DNA of 64,000 nt from Adiantum capillus-veneris (lineage: Eukaryota; Streptophyta; Polypodiopsida; Polypodiales; Pteridaceae): NCBI GenBank assembly GCA_014529385.2, contig CM043971.1, forward strand, positions 99,219,985 to 99,283,984, read 5' to 3'. A program made the position numbers and the translations under genes. Below, in pieces: positions 1 to 14,473 of the stretch (its first letter is position 1; each line of letters opens with the position of its first letter). Under the pieces are notes generated by a model. The model was given only the letters and a program-made list of their open reading frames with translations. It did no database searches and was not told the DNA's origin.

Positions 1-489
1 TCTGTCTCCTTCTCAATCATGACTTTGAAGTCCTGAAAGTGACCAAACACTTCACTTTTGTTACGCATGAAGTAGACCCATACTTTCCTTGTATGGTCAT
101 CAATGAAAGAGACATAATACCTGCAACCATGTATGCTTGCACTATCGGTTGGACCCCAAACATCTGTGTGCACCACCTCAAGTGGCGTTTTATATACATT
201 GCGCTCATGTGGAAATGAGCCCTTTTGACTGTTTTCCAAACTGGCATGCTGCACACACTTTATGCATACCATCCACCTTGAATTTGGGCAAATCTTTTAC
301 AATCTATTTTGATTGCATGCTGCGCAATCTTTGCTCATTGACATGGCCAATGCGTTTGTGCCAAATGTCAACATCATCCACAACACTTGTGCCCTGTGCA
401 AATAATGCAGCTTTTACCTCAGGCATGTCTACATTCAGCGTGAACATTCTGCCCACACATTTGCCCTCTGTGATCATCTTACAGCCATT
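1..489 (-). pseudogene. Copia-A gag-pre-integrase and integrase start, broken
   Basis: Downstream of the TAG at 490 the minus strand still encodes copia sequence: an HKRIGHVNEQRL zinc-binding segment, VCAACQFGKQSKG (the CxxC of the integrase HHCC finger), then the core start with YYVSFIDDHTRKVW. A second TAG occurs after QSK, and a frame change near 205 separates the finger from the core. Integrase joins the cDNA to the host chromosome. Here it cannot be made as one product. It continues off the left edge. Confidence 0.8.
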
Positions 490-1803
490 CTAGAAATCTT
501 CTACATAACAACCATTCGGATTGAAGCGAACCTGCAAACCCTGCTCAACCATTTGTCCAACAGAAACAAGATTCTTTGTAATGTTTGGGACATGAAGTAC
601 ATCTGCTAAGTACTTTGATTTCCCACTCTTTGTATTTAGAGGTATGTCCCCTACATTAGCAATGGGGTGAGCTGTGTCGTCTCCTGTCTGCACATAGCCG
701 GACACATCTGGTTTGCGCATATCTCTAAACCGCTCTCCACGAGACGTCATGTGATTAGAGGCACCTGAATCCACATACCAAACATCATCTTGGGTGGAAT
801 TCTCTGCAATCATTGCATTCATTACATGCTGCATAACAAACATGCGCTCGCTTCTGCTGTCATCTGCATCTTTGCTAGTAGATGCATAGTTCCCCTGTTC
901 TCTCTTTCCACTTGCTTTTCCCTTTGGACAGTCACGCGACATGTGATGTTTTTCACCACAAGTCCAACATTCTCTGCTATCTATAGTATGTTGCTGCCTG
1001 CTTGATCCTGCACCACGACCTCCTTGACTCCCCCTGCCTTGAGACTGGTTTCCCCTGCCACCTGTATTGTTTTGATTTGATTGAACTTCTTGAAATTGGC
1101 CCCTGCAACCACTTGGGCCTCGACCACGACCTCTACCTCTACCTCTGTTGGAGTTAGAATAGAAGGCCTGTTCATACCTATTTCTGCCACGAGAAGAAGA
1201 TGTGTCAAGACCAAGGTTCTTCTCCTCAAGAATAAGCATAGAAATCAAATCTTGGAACACGAGGATGTCATCTCTTGTATTCATGGAAGACCTGAAATGT
1301 ACATACTCATCTCCTAGATCATCCAAGCATGCACGGACAATGTCACCGTCTTCCACTGAGACTTTAATAGATCCAAGAGCTTCAATGATACTCTTGATCT
1401 TCAAGGCATAATCATTGATGGAGAGGTTGTTCCTCTTAACCTGATTTAGCTCCGACTTTAGTTGAAGCTTCCTAGCCTTGGTGTTCATCTCGAACACTCT
1501 GCCTAAGTTTTTCCATGCAATGGCGGGGGTTTCAGCATCCTGTAGATAGCCCATCATGCCATCTGTGATGCTCATAGAAAGCCAATACATCACTTTTCTC
1601 TGGCCTTGTTGCCAATCCCTCAAAGCTTTTCCTTGTTCTGCTGTAGCATTTGCCTCGAGAATCTCTGGTTCCTTTTCATTGTCTCCTTCTACATAGTCCC
1701 AATAACCTTTTCCTTTTAGGAAATTTGTTATTCTGAACTTCCATGCAGGGTAGTTATTTTTCTCAAGCTTCTCAGTGACAATCTGACTGAAACCGTCAGA
1801 CAT
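490..1803 (-). CDS. Copia-A Gag and protease N-terminal polyprotein (437 aa)
   Basis: The N-terminal half (about aa 1-200) resembles the UBN2/retrotran_gag family of copia Gags, starting MSDGFSQIVTEKLEKNNYPA. An Arg/Gly-rich linker follows (about aa 205-275), then a CCHC zinc knuckle (CWTCGEKHHMSRDC, near aa 280-293) for RNA packaging. The retropepsin active site is WYVDSGASNHMT (near aa 342-353), followed by the start of the gag-pre-integrase region. The start ATG lies about 280 bp downstream of the primer site. The ORF ends at a TAG in the motif EDF-stop-NGC. Homologous copia sequence continues past it in the same frame, so the stop is a nonsense mutation in a longer polyprotein. Confidence 0.88.
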   Translation of the reverse strand: MSDGFSQIVTEKLEKNNYPAWKFRITNFLKGKGYWDYVEGDNEKEPEILEANATAEQGKALRDWQQGQRKVMYWLSMSITDGMMGYLQDAETPAIAWKNLGRVFEMNTKARKLQLKSELNQVKRNNLSINDYALKIKSIIEALGSIKVSVEDGDIVRACLDDLGDEYVHFRSSMNTRDDILVFQDLISMLILEEKNLGLDTSSSRGRNRYEQAFYSNSNRGRGRGRGRGPSGCRGQFQEVQSNQNNTGGRGNQSQGRGSQGGRGAGSSRQQHTIDSRECWTCGEKHHMSRDCPKGKASGKREQGNYASTSKDADDSRSERMFVMQHVMNAMIAENSTQDDVWYVDSGASNHMTSRGERFRDMRKPDVSGYVQTGDDTAHPIANVGDIPLNTKSGKSKYLADVLHVPNITKNLVSVGQMVEQGLQVRFNPNGCYVEDF

Positions 1804-2073
1804 CTTGAAGCACTAAGATAAAATAGCTGCAATCTGCAAAAACCTGCAAATCTACTGAACCCGCTATCGTGGTACCTGTAACGCTTTCTACACTCAAAGA
1901 GTGTCCACAATCAAGCGTACATACAACCACTGTACTTGTACAGTAAATCTCTATGTACTGCACTTTGGAGACCTGTTCAAAAACTTGTACGAAAAACTTT
2001 GGCATCTGGTCGTGGATTGCGAACGAAGAGATTGTGATGCTCTTGCTCTCTTAGTCTCTCTTGCCTGCACTAG

Positions 2074-2085
2074 GCTCTGATACCA
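2074..2085 (-). promoter_or_regulatory. Primer-binding site of copia-A (initiator tRNA-Met type)
   Basis: The minus strand reads TGGTATCAGAGC immediately after the LTR. This is the standard primer site of plant Ty1-copia elements, complementary to the 3' end of initiator tRNA-Met. It fixes the inner LTR border. Confidence 0.9.
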
Positions 2086-2404
2086 TGTAAATAATGAGGG
2101 TGCAAGAGAGCTACACAAGACAAGCACAAAGCACACAGAGATGGAAAGATTCTTCTTCTTCTTAGAAAAGAGAGTACAAAATGACTAAGTGCTTAAGCTA
2201 AAAAGTAGCACATATGTACATGTGGTCACTAAGTGTGAACCCGCTAGAAGCGTACTAGGCTGGCATTATAAGTGTAGTCCAGCTGTAGAATCACTGGCAA
2301 AGATCCTCGGTGTCGGTCACCTAAGGCGCCAATGAGTAAATGTCGTAAGCGGCAAAGACCCGTAGTGGATGCCAGCTCAAGATGTAGAGCTCGACATCTC
2401 AACA
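2086..2404 (-). repeat. 5' LTR of copia-A (about 319 bp)
   Basis: The segment lies directly upstream (minus strand) of a canonical copia primer site and is bounded by TG...CA: TGTTGAGATG at the outer end (near 2404) and ...TTTACA at 2086. The partner LTR is outside the window, so the borders rest on the TG/CA ends and the primer site only. The outer flank TTCCC (2405-2409) would be the 5-bp target duplication. Confidence 0.75.
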
Positions 2405-2575
2405 TTCCCAAGTGAGTAAGGGCCATAATTAATATTTTTGGAGTCCGATTTTTGATCCGATTGTTCCATTAAAAAAACTCTCTATGTTTCCCATGGGTTA
2501 ACTGTTATCTTCAATTATAGTTTTAAAGCATTAATTCCTTATCAACTTTATTCTTCCCAAGTGAGTAAGGGAGGA
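2405..2575. repeat. Dispersed AT-rich repeat unit (also at 12540-13260)
   Basis: The stretch AGTGAGTAAGGGCCATAAT, then a thymine-rich part, CCATGGGTTAACT, TTCAATTATAGTTTTAAAGC and TTCTTCCCAAGTGAG recurs several times at 12540-13260. The unit is about 160-230 bp. One unit ends and the next begins with the same CCAAGTGAGTAAGGG phrase, which indicates a tandem origin. Copia-A inserted inside this phrase. Confidence 0.75.
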
Positions 2576-3399
2576 AATCCATACACCGAGCAAAAAGAAC
2601 CGAGTGTGTCATTTTTCCGAGCAAAAGAAAAGAGAATTGTAACACAAATTTCTTTTTTTATTAAGCCTTGCTATAGTATCAAGTGCAGACAGTCCAACAA
2701 AATGGTCAATCCGTAGACGATTGAAAACTCGAGCACATTAAGGTGATTGCTGCTACAATTTAAGTCTGTATTTGATTATATAGCATAATCTATCAAAACT
2801 CTAGGCACCCCTCCTCCAATGGCAATTGCAAGGAATCCAAAAAATGGCCAATCTAAATTGGACCATAAACCTTAGCTTGTAAATTTGATGCTATGCTGAA
2901 AGTGAAACTCTGACCCAACACAATACCTAGAACAACTCCACTTTTGTTAGTGTATCCTAATGAATAAACTCACAAGCTATAAAGCTCAACCCAAGGACAT
3001 GAAAATACACAAGTTCATGTGCTTGCAAGGCACCCATGTGAGGCATCGATTGTCTTTGTTGGGAAATCCTCACAAGTACATCGAGGGAAGTTTGCAATTG
3101 TCATAGCATCTATCACCCCCTTTTAAAAAGTCAAGTGCTAACAATAAAAACATGCACCAAAATAACCTCTCCCACTAGTTTTGCATGCATGCTTTGACCC
3201 AATGTGATCCTTCCATTGGAGTGTTTGGTTAATTTTTAAATCCATCTTGCATGATTTCCATCTTTGAATTTAGCACGGAAAGAGCTAGGTTGTGCTCCAC
3301 ATTGCCCAATAGCAGTTCATCTGTGCTGTCAAAGTATTGCCTTGTAGCACAAATCCAAATTTTTTTCAACATCTCAACCTCCCATGAAAGCAGGCAGTT

Positions 3400-3726
3400 T
3401 CACTCTTCCACAACATACATCCTTGGGTTTGGCCCAGGGGGTCCAATAATCATCTCATCAATATTTAAATCATGAGTGTTGATATTGTTGTAAAACCATA
3501 TGAACCCCTCCATAATTACTCTTGGTTTGACACCCATAGCTAGATATTTTATCCTTCCCCAAAAACATGGTGCAAAAACACCATTTTGCACATTATCTGA
3601 ATTGTTGTATATGAACCTACCACAACGTACTTTCTCTCCAAAAAGAACACCAAAACGCGTCATTTTTCTACCAAACTTTGTGCGTCTAATTGCCCAAACC
3701 ATTCGAGGCACCTTCTTCTCTGGCAA
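3400..3726 (-). CDS. Hypothetical protein fragment (108 aa)
   Basis: This open frame has plant-protein-like composition (for example VRCGRFIYNNSDNVQNGVFA and CFWGRIKYLAMGVKP, with GPPGPNPRMY near the end) rather than low-complexity shadow sequence. I do not recognise the family. The evenly charged, aromatic-rich text suggests a degraded transposon or host exon. No start context, splice partner or downstream domain could be fixed, so it may be an exon fragment. Treat it as a hypothetical remnant. Confidence 0.3.
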   Translation of the reverse strand: MPEKKVPRMVWAIRRTKFGRKMTRFGVLFGEKVRCGRFIYNNSDNVQNGVFAPCFWGRIKYLAMGVKPRVIMEGFIWFYNNINTHDLNIDEMIIGPPGPNPRMYVVEE

Positions 3727-3824
3727 GAGACTCTGAGACGCAGAAGCATTGTGCTTGCTATGTGGTACAATTTAAACAAGTGTAGTGACAATAACAACTC
3801 TGATTTGTGGCAGCAAAAACTTTG

Positions 3825-4090
3825 GCAATTGACACTTCTATTTAATGGACCAATATTTCTTGTCACTCTCTGAGAATTGAATTTGTGGCTTACAGATTCC
3901 AAGGTGAGAAGCTCATGTTGCCATGCCAACTACATCGGCCATGCTTGTACGTACGAGAAGAATGACACAAAACCTTTGGCAATTGGCACTTTTATTTAAT
4001 GGGCCCACATATCTTGCCACTATTGGAGAATTAAACTTGTGGCTTACCGCTTCCAAGATGAGCGTCTCGTGTCATCATGCTAGCTAAAGA
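3825..4090. repeat. Imperfect tandem duplication, about 135 bp x 2
   Basis: The copy at about 3828-3938 (TTGGCAATTGACACTTCTAT... to TTGCCATGCC) is followed by a diverged copy at about 3968-4082 (TTGGCAATTGGCACTTTTAT... to CATCATGC). Both contain TTTAATGG, GAGAATT and TTGTGGCTTAC in the same order. The divergence indicates an old duplication. Confidence 0.65.
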
Positions 4091-4201
4091 GGTCATGGTT
4101 GTACGTACGTTGGGGGTGCACGTGAGAAGACATGCATGACAATTCCATGTTTTATCTTAAACATGCAAGGTAATGAAATAAATCAAATATTCTTTAAACT
4201 T

Positions 4202-4221
4202 TGTGTGTGTGTGTGTGTGTG

Positions 4222-4308
<87 letters not shown>
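4202..4308. repeat. (GT)n microsatellite
   Basis: About 107 bp of almost pure GT, with one TT interruption near 4222. It creates an artificial Cys-Val ORF. Confidence 0.97.
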
Positions 4309-4309
<1 letters not shown>

Positions 4310-4493
4310 ATGCACTCTCTCTATCTCCCACACGAACGAAGATCACTAGACTCATACTTCAGGATCTAATTTAGCTAGATACAAGGAGCACTTGGATGTA
4401 GTAGGCACAAGAGTTGGGCAGAAAGATGTCTTTTCATAGAGAACATCTTTTCCAACTAAAAAAGGATGAATATGTGATCAGACTGGACTAGTT

Positions 4494-5010
4494 ATGTACA
4501 CTCATTTATCCTATGGGATACTATGGGTTATTGGTCAGATGTGCACATCATCGCATCAATTAGAGATTGAGATAGGCAGATTTAGGAGAGTACCAACAGA
4601 GGCTAGGACTTGCCGGTTGTGTCATATAGACCCAGAGACAAAGTTACGTCACATTTGTCATTGTCTAGTCTACTATGAAATACGAGGCCACTTTCATTGT
4701 CTATTCAGAGAGCGCTTTGGACCGTTGGCTAGAGTCATGAGATATCAGAATCAGAGATGGCTAAGGTTGTTTTTGGTAGAGCTACGTAGGCATAGGGAGA
4801 GTTTCTTGAGGAGATTAGATAGTGAGAGACATTCATAGAGGCCGATCATTGACTTCTTTAGAGCAAGGACTTGGCAATCAGATGAGCAAGCTTCATAGAA
4901 ATCTTCAAAGGCCAATCCAATACTTTCTCGAACGACTCTTGATGCTAGACATCCTCGGGCATTGATGATGATGATGATGATTTTAGATTTTTTCTTTACC
5001 AGACATTGTA
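4494..5010 (+). mobile_element. 3' end of a LINE (RT zinc-binding tail), truncated
   Basis: The open frame at 4494-4838 encodes the C-terminal tail of a plant LINE ORF2: LEIEIGRFRRVPTEARTCRL, then CRLC...HICHCLVYYEIRG (a CxxC...HxxxC zinc-binding pattern), and LVELRRHRESFL. The reverse transcriptase itself is missing, so this is a 5'-truncated insertion. Downstream (4840-5010) is 3' UTR-like sequence with a short (GAT)n tract near 4965-4982. This is a different family from the minus-strand LINE at 5.7-8.9 kb. Confidence 0.7.
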
Positions 5011-5169
5011 TTAGATCAACCAAGATTGTATCACTTTGGTCTCATAGTTCATTTTGGCCTTTTGAAGATGGAGAGAATTTAAAAATGCCGGTTGAGAGCA
5101 TGAAAAAAGGACATACACGGTGTGTAATTGGCAATAAACAGTGTAAATTTTTTGAAACATGCCAAAATG

Positions 5170-5305
5170 TCTAATCTGTTTAATAAAAAACATTAATTTT
5201 CATAATTTGTATAATACATAACATAAATTTTCATATGCCTGAGAGCACGTTTGCTGCCCTTTACCCTCCCGCGCCGACGCGGTACTAGTTAGGGGTACGT
5301 CCCGA
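5170..5305 (-). repeat. Inverted copy of a GC-palindrome repeat (partner copies at 9.6-10.1 kb)
   Basis: Read on the minus strand: GTCGGGACGTACCCCTAACT, AGTACCGCGTCGGCGCGGGA, then GGGTAAAGGGCAGCAAACG and, after about 40 extra bases, TTTTTTATTAAACA. The same ordered blocks occur on the plus strand at about 9612-9720, 9924-10018 and 10021-10107. The GCGCCGGCGC core is a near-perfect palindrome in an otherwise AT-rich region. It may be a terminal repeat or MITE family. The family was not recognised. Confidence 0.65.
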
Positions 5306-5587
5306 CGTTATAGGGAACAAATGGCGCTAGCTGTATCTGCCAAGAAGGTGTGCGCTCCGCCATGAGGATTTTTCTTTTTGCATTGTTAATCCAACAGGGA
5401 CATGACGCGGTACCTTTAGGGCTAGATCTTGGATAAAAATGTTCATGCAAAAGGTCGCAATGATCACGTGCCAGACCAGCTCAGAGTCTTGGAGGCGGAA
5501 AACTGTAAGGCATGCAGAGCAGGGAACATTGAGCAGCTTAGCTTCCCCTCGCCTCGGCTCGACCAAGATTTCCTATCGGTACAGCTG

Positions 5588-8875
<3,288 letters not shown>

Positions 8876-8948
<73 letters not shown>

Positions 8949-9039
8949 GAAAAACACGTATGAGATGTGTCGCCAAGGTTTGGACCTTGGCGGTTATTTG
9001 CATAATGGAGAAAAAATGCAAGGATGTGGTGACTGGTCA

Positions 9040-9119
<80 letters not shown>

Positions 9120-9220
9120 GAAAAACACGTATGAGATGTGTCGCCAAGGTTTGGACCTTGGCGGTTATTTGCATAATGGAGAAAAAATGCAAGGATGTGG
9201 TGACTGGTCATTAAATGGAG
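8876..9220. repeat. Tandem duplication (about 171 bp x 2), each with a GA tract
   Basis: Each unit has a roughly 70-bp GA run (8876-8945 and 9048-9117) followed by the same roughly 103-bp unique segment (AGAAAAACACGTATGAGATG... to GGTCATTAAATGGA, about 8947-9047 and 9118-9220). The unique parts look identical, so the duplication is recent or was homogenised. It sits exactly at the truncated 5' end of the LINE. Confidence 0.92.
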
Positions 9221-9610
9221 GGATCCCGGGCCTACTTCAAGTGCCGTGAGGCTTTCACAAACTACGGGCGGCTCTTAGCTGTACACTAGGTGACCAGGTT
9301 GCACAGACAAACACAAGAGGATCTCTTCCGATGTTGCAGATCAGTGCAGACTCGTGCAAATTTTTACATGCTCCAACGGGAGTCAAAACTCTGTGCATGC
9401 ATCTTCTGCCACTCCGTCTAGTTGCTCTCTCTCTCCAGATTTCGGAGTCCTCTCTGTCCCTCCTTCCATCATACACACACGGTGACACACCCACTAGTCT
9501 AGGGATGGCACGCAAAAGAAACTTCTTGAAGGGAAAAGCCATGAAAAGCAAGTTACAGAGGTGGGCACAGTTCCCTGTCTGTCTCATTCTCTCTCTTTAA
9601 TAACACCTGG
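9221..9610. other. Unassigned, relatively GC-rich stretch
   Basis: Open frames exist on both strands (9255-9587 minus, 9331-9600 plus), but neither resembles a known domain. Pyrimidine-rich text (CTCTCTCTCC and CTGTCCCTCC) explains much of the openness. No function is proposed. Confidence 0.4.
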
Positions 9611-9611
9611 A

Positions 9612-10107
9612 CCTGCCCCTAAGTAGTACCGCGCCGGCGCGGGAGGGTTAAGGGCAAAAAACGTATCGAATTAACATTTTGTAGTAAACAAATATATTAA
9701 AACATTTTGTATTAAACATGCTCTCCCTCTCTCACTCTCTCTCATTCGAGCTGCAAGCCGCATCAACTCCAAATGGGGTCAGGCTGAAGGACGGGTTATA
9801 GGGGAGCTGAAGTAGCTACTCCTTGTATAACTTGCTCGGCACTAGTCCATATCGTGTTGGCGCGGGATTATAAGGGCCAGAGACAAGAAGCCAAAGTGCA
9901 TGCAAAGTGCTTGCCCCTATAATACTGTCGAGATCCACCCCTAACTAGTACCGCGTCGACGTGGGAGGTTTAAGGGTAGAAAACGTGCTATTAAAATCAA
10001 CATTTTGTATTAAACAAAATGTCGGGACCCGCCTCTAACTAGTACCGCACCGACGCAGGAGGTTTAAGGGCAAAAAAGTGCTATTAAAATCAACATTTTG
10101 TATTAAA
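9612..10107 (+). repeat. Direct copies of the GC-palindrome repeat
   Basis: Three readable copies lie at about 9612-9720, 9924-10018 and 10021-10107. Each carries CTAACTAGTACCGCG (or CTAAGTAGTACCGCG), a GCGCCGGCGC-like core, GGGAGGNTTAAGGGC and AACATTTTGTATTAAACAAA. Two of them begin GTCGGGAC or GTCGAGAT. More decayed traces (GGTACCAC/GTTGGCG plus TTAGGG) continue to about 10900. They face the inverted copy at 5170-5305. Confidence 0.7.
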
Positions 10108-12539
10108 CAAATAATTGTAAGCATGCACACAACACAGAGCCAGCGTTCAAATTTAGAATAGCAATGTATGGTTTAAGGAAAGTATATCGATTCATAAAGT
10201 CATCAATTAAACAAACCAAATTAGCAATGCCTTAGGAGCAAAGAAGCAAACTAAGCATCGAGTGGGACTTGGCCCTATTGGATACCACGTCGATGCATCT
10301 TTCATGGGACACTTCCCTAACTTCTCTCTTGTTGGCGTGGTACAATTTAGGGTACAGTCCCATTTTTCTATAGTCAAACATTGAAAGTAGTGAACTTAGT
10401 AGTAGCTTGGCTTGGCAGAATTAGCTCACGCACTTCAAAGCTCTTTTTGTTTTGGGTACGTATTGACTCTTGAGCATGTCAAAGCATGAAGCTTTAAAGG
10501 CCTAGGTGTGGTAGATAAATGAATATATGTGATGTTGATTGGGAAATTATTAGCTCTATTTTGATTTACTGCGAGATCTTTAGCTTTTTTTTGTAAAATG
10601 GGATCATGCCATAACTGGTTCCGTGCTAACATGGTATGCTCAATGGCCTTGTCCAGATAGATAGGAAATGCAATGGATTGGGAAGTTTGACGATGTGGGA
10701 TGACAAGCACATCAAATGGAGCACTCTTGGGACCTTATCGGATTAGCCTCTACACCAATGCGGAAGTTCTAAGGGTCCTGTCCGGATTGAGCTTGAAATT
10801 AAATGGAATGAGAAGAGCATATGGGCACCATAATTGGGACTATATCTTAATGGATTTCATGCAGATGCGCAATGGTTAAGGAGTGTGTCCTAAATGTACA
10901 GCATCGCGACTTGCCATCAATGTTCTAAAAAATCAATTTCACAAACATACAAAATTTCCTTTAGGGTAGATTCAAGAAGGAATTTTTTCAAAATGTATGG
11001 CTTTTTTTTACAATTTAACTCTATTTACTTGAATTTTCCAAGCAGATTTTCTCCTTTCCCCCCTCCCTTCAACGGGTTATTTTGATTTTTCAATCGGCTC
11101 AAGGCTAAGCCAAGGCACACTTTTCCCGAACATTGAAGTTGCCATGGTTATTAACGACCAACTTTTTGGGTGTACAAATAAGTAAAAATGCTTGGGTTGA
11201 ATTGCATGGGATTTTGGGAGATGGGTTGTCAAGCGCATGGAGTGTTGTGACTCTAGGTGTTGTCATTAGTAATGTAAACCCTTGAGATCATTTTTATGGG
11301 ATTTATCCCTTTCTCATGCTTGCGACAAATTGCATCAAATTCATTGTGATGTAAATGATCGGTGTCTCATTATGAGGTTGCTAAATCTTAGTGATTAATA
11401 TTTGTCTAAAACATATATATATATATATATATATATATAGGTGGGATTTTGCAAAATCCAAAGATAATTTGCTACAAAAACTTATGAGGGTGTGCTTTTA
11501 ATACCCATCATGTCTTCCTTGAGCATGAGAATTATAGGGCTGCCTACGGTGTGAAAATGAACCCATGGTTTAGTAATTTCATTGTCGTTTATAATTGACA
11601 GACGCTATTGGCACATAGAGCTTGTGTATGGAATAATTAAAATATACCATCCTAAGTGTTTTCATGTTTCTTTGTTGTGTGATAGTTCAATGTTGTTCTT
11701 CATTCATAGGCGTGGTGCACGACCTTCACTATACCTTGATGGCAGCATGCCATTTTTTTGTGCAATGGGAATGACTCCTACACATACCATCATGCGACAC
11801 TACTTACCACAGTTCGCTTACACAACTATGGATTATGGGATTGCATGGAGAGGATACATGCAATGTATCCCTTCTTTCATTGCTAGATTTGTGTGAAGCT
11901 TTTGTGTAGGCCAAAGGTTCTTTATTTTAATTTTGGTTGTGGGATTTCTCCTGTTCTTAGAGCATGTCTCTCTTCAAGACGTGCTTGTGCAAAATTGGAT
12001 AGTGAGATGACGCTTTGATTTTGACATTTGTCTTGCCTCTTCTTCATCCCTAGTTTAGAGGGCACGATAGGCAAGAGGCATCGAGTTTTGAAAATGTAGT
12101 GAATGAGGAGAATAGACCTCCCACTAGGAACCCGCTCAATCATTTATGAACATTCTATTTCTTTTGGTCACGGGCATGTCATTTTTTGAGTGTCTTCCCT
12201 TACTTAGATTTTACTTTTGCAAGCTATGTATGTTGATTGTAATATTTGATAGCAATTAGCCAACTGTTGATGTGGTTTAGAATGATTTGCGAAAGCAAAT
12301 CATTATTTGAATCCCGCTTATTTACTTTGATGTGTTGATTTTTGCCTTGTGAGTGTACATTGAGGTCGCAACTAAAAGGATGGTGCGAGATCCATGGTAC
12401 AATGTTCAAACCGTAATCATGACTTGAAAATGGCAACAAATAATTCCTTCTCTTGTGGTGTGTGTGTGTGTGTGTGTAAACGTCTTCCCTAGATATCGCT
12501 CGGTTTTTGTGTTTGCCCGATAAATCTTGCTTGGTGCTT
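10108..12539. other. Gene-poor AT-rich DNA
   Basis: No supported gene. It contains decayed traces of the GC-palindrome repeat (around 10265-10345, 10740-10790 and 10855-10890), a (TA)n tract at about 11411-11440 and a (GT)n run at about 12460-12477. The open frame at 11582-11896 has no recognisable domain. Confidence 0.5.
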
Positions 12540-13260
12540 GGTAAGACTCTGAGTAAGGGCCATAATTAATAGTCTCGGAGTTTTCCTTCTCTAAAAATAC
12601 TCTTTCTTTCCTAAAAATACCCTTTCTTAATCATTGTTCTTTTCTTAGAAGCACCTTTTCTTTCCTAATATTCCCTTTTTTTTGAAAATACTATTCTATT
12701 CCTAAAACTTAGCCAAAAGTTTCTCTATCTTTCCCATGGGTCAACTCTTATCTTCAATTATAGTTTTAAGGCATTAATTCATTAGCAACTTATTCCTCCC
12801 AAGTGATGAAGGGCCATAATTAATACTTTCGAAGTCCGATTTTTTATCTGATTGTTCTGTTAAAAAACTCTCTATCTTTTCCATGGGTTAACTCTTATCT
12901 TCAATTATAGTTTTAAAGCATTAATTCCTTAGCAACTTTATTCTTCCCAAGTGAGGAAGGGCCATAATTAATAGTCTCGAAGTTTTCCTTCTCTAAAAAT
13001 ACTCTTTCTTTCCTAAAAACACCCTTTCTTAATCACCGTTCCTTTTTTTAGAAGCACCCTTTCTTTCCTAAAAATACTCTTCTATTTGTAAAACTTAGCC
13101 AAAAGTTTCTCTATCTTTCCCATGGGTCAACTCTTATCTTCAATTATAGTTTTAAAGCATTAATTCCTTAGCAACTTATTCTTCCCAAGTGAGTAAGGGC
13201 CATAATTAATAGTTTCGGAGTTCAACTTTTTTCCCAATTGTTCCATTAAAAAAACTCTAC
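12540..13260. repeat. Tandem AT-rich repeat, about 3-4 diverged units
   Basis: The phrases AGTGAGTAAGGGCCATAAT, TTCCTTCTCTAAAAATACTC, TTTCCCATGGGTCAACTC, TTCAATTATAGTTTTAA and CTTCCCAAGTGAG recur in the same order around 12550, 12800, 12955 and 13190. The first and third units have an extra insert of short CTTTCTTTCCTAAAAATAC repeats. It is the same family as 2405-2575. Confidence 0.8.
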
Positions 13261-13309
13261 GACTTAACAAACACGAAAATCTCAAATAATTTTGCAAAGT
13301 TACTGAAAT

Positions 13310-13490
13310 AGTTCTTGTTGATAAATCTTGGGTATGTTACACAAGGGCACATTGTGTCCAAGAACAAAATTTCCATAGATTTGAAAAATAGTCAAGTGAT
13401 TGTTGCTCTACCATGACCTATGAAAGTTAGGGAGGTACAAGCCTTTATGGGCCATTACAGTTACTATAAAATATTCATATCTATATATAT

Positions 13491-13540
<50 letters not shown>

Positions 13541-14214
13541 CATTGCTAAACCTCTCTACCCTCGTATAAAAAAATTGAGTGGACCAACGAATGTAAAGAA
13601 GCATTCAAGAAATTGGAGCAGAAATTTATTTTTGTTCCAATCTTGAAAGCTCTTTATTGGACAAAGATCTTCCATATTTACATCGATGCATCAACTTATG
13701 CTATAAGATATATTTTAGCACAACTTAGAGAGAACAACATGGATTTTATTATATGTTACTCTAGTCAATAATTAAATAGCACAAAAAAGAATTACATGAT
13801 CACAAAGAGACAAAGGCTATAAATGGTCTATGTGGTAAAAAAGTTCAGACACTACCTTCTCACAAAATAGGTTTTTTGTGCATCATCAAGCACTATTATA
13901 GTTGGTGAATAAACCTTGCAATACAAGACATATTGTCTAATGGTTCATTACATTGCTTGAGTTTGAATTCACAATGATGGTGAAGAAGGGAACCATACCT
14001 CAAAGGGCTGGCCATTTATCAAGATTGACTCATGGAGAAAGTACCCACAAGGATGATGATGACTTGCTAGATTCTTACCTTTTCAACATTGCGATGGTAC
14101 ACCAAGGTGGAGTGAACATATGTTCTGTGCTCACAAAGATATTAAAAAAATCAACAGTGGATTGGTACCAAAAGCTCCATTCAACTTAATGGGCATGCCG
14201 AGTCGCCTACAAAA
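13310..14214 (+). mobile_element. Decayed Ty3-gypsy fragment (RT end, RNase H, connection)
   Basis: Translating across stops gives gypsy landmarks in order. LGHIVSKNKISIDLKNSQV is the RT thumb region. VREVQAFMGHYSYYKIF is interrupted by a (TA)n tract. IEWTNECKEAFKKLEQKF follows, then HIYIDASTYAIRYILAQL with the RNase H aspartate, and finally the connection (LEFEFTMMVKKGTIPQRAGH, at 13953 onward). Many stops and the TA expansion show an old, dead copy. The copia-B 3' LTR starts at 14215 and interrupts it. Confidence 0.8.
13483..13536. repeat. (TA)n microsatellite inside the gypsy remnant
   Basis: About 54 bp of TA, inserted between the codons for ...YYKIFIS and IAKPLY of the gypsy RT end, so it expanded after the element died or within it. 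Confidence 0.9.
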
Positions 14215-14441
14215 TGTTGGAATTAGGGTTGCAGAGAAACACGCACAGCTTGGAGAAGACGAAGGAAGCTCAAGGCACATAATAGAGAGTGTATTACATA
14301 GTGTGCAATGGAAAGATAGATAGCCCTAGAGTGATGGGCGTATATACAATGCTCGGGGGAAAAAACCTCCTAAAGAGGTAAAAAATGCCCCGGTGGTCCT
14401 AGTGTGTTCACACACATCACTACCACATTTATATGGTAACA
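14215..14441 (-). repeat. 3' LTR of copia-B (about 227 bp)
   Basis: On the minus strand it begins TGTTACCATATAAATGTGG directly after a purine tract (CCCGGGGGGATT) and ends ...CTAATTCCAACA, giving TG...CA borders. The flanking gypsy remnant resumes at 14214. The size is typical of short copia LTRs. No second copy is present to confirm the borders. Confidence 0.7.
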
Positions 14442-14473
14442 AATCCCCCCGGGAGTGATGCGGTGAACGAGAG

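Larger units (their letters stand above)
1..2404 (-). mobile_element. Ty1-copia LTR retrotransposon, 5' part (copia-A), runs off left edge
   Basis: On the minus strand the order is 5' LTR (2404-2086), primer-binding site, gag with zinc knuckle, retropepsin motif, gag-pre-integrase region and start of integrase. This is the order of a Ty1-copia element. RT, RNase H and the 3' LTR lie outside the window. The body has at least two TAG stops (near 490 and near 315) and a later frame change, so this copy is not autonomous, although gag is intact. The LTR outer end abuts a dispersed AT-rich repeat, so the element jumped into that repeat. Confidence 0.9.
2576..4190. other. Mostly unassigned AT-rich DNA with one hypothetical ORF
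   Basis: No recognisable gene or transposon core was found. The 3400-3726 ORF and the 3830-4090 duplication are listed separately. The 2640-3250 stretch shows no repeat or coding signal that I can support. Confidence 0.5.

Noticed and set aside
4136-4369. Cys-Val-rich ORF over the GT tract
   Set aside because: Translation of a dinucleotide repeat.
11582-11896. 104-aa ORF as a gene
   Set aside because: No domain, no splice or promoter context, and it lies in AT-rich decayed DNA.
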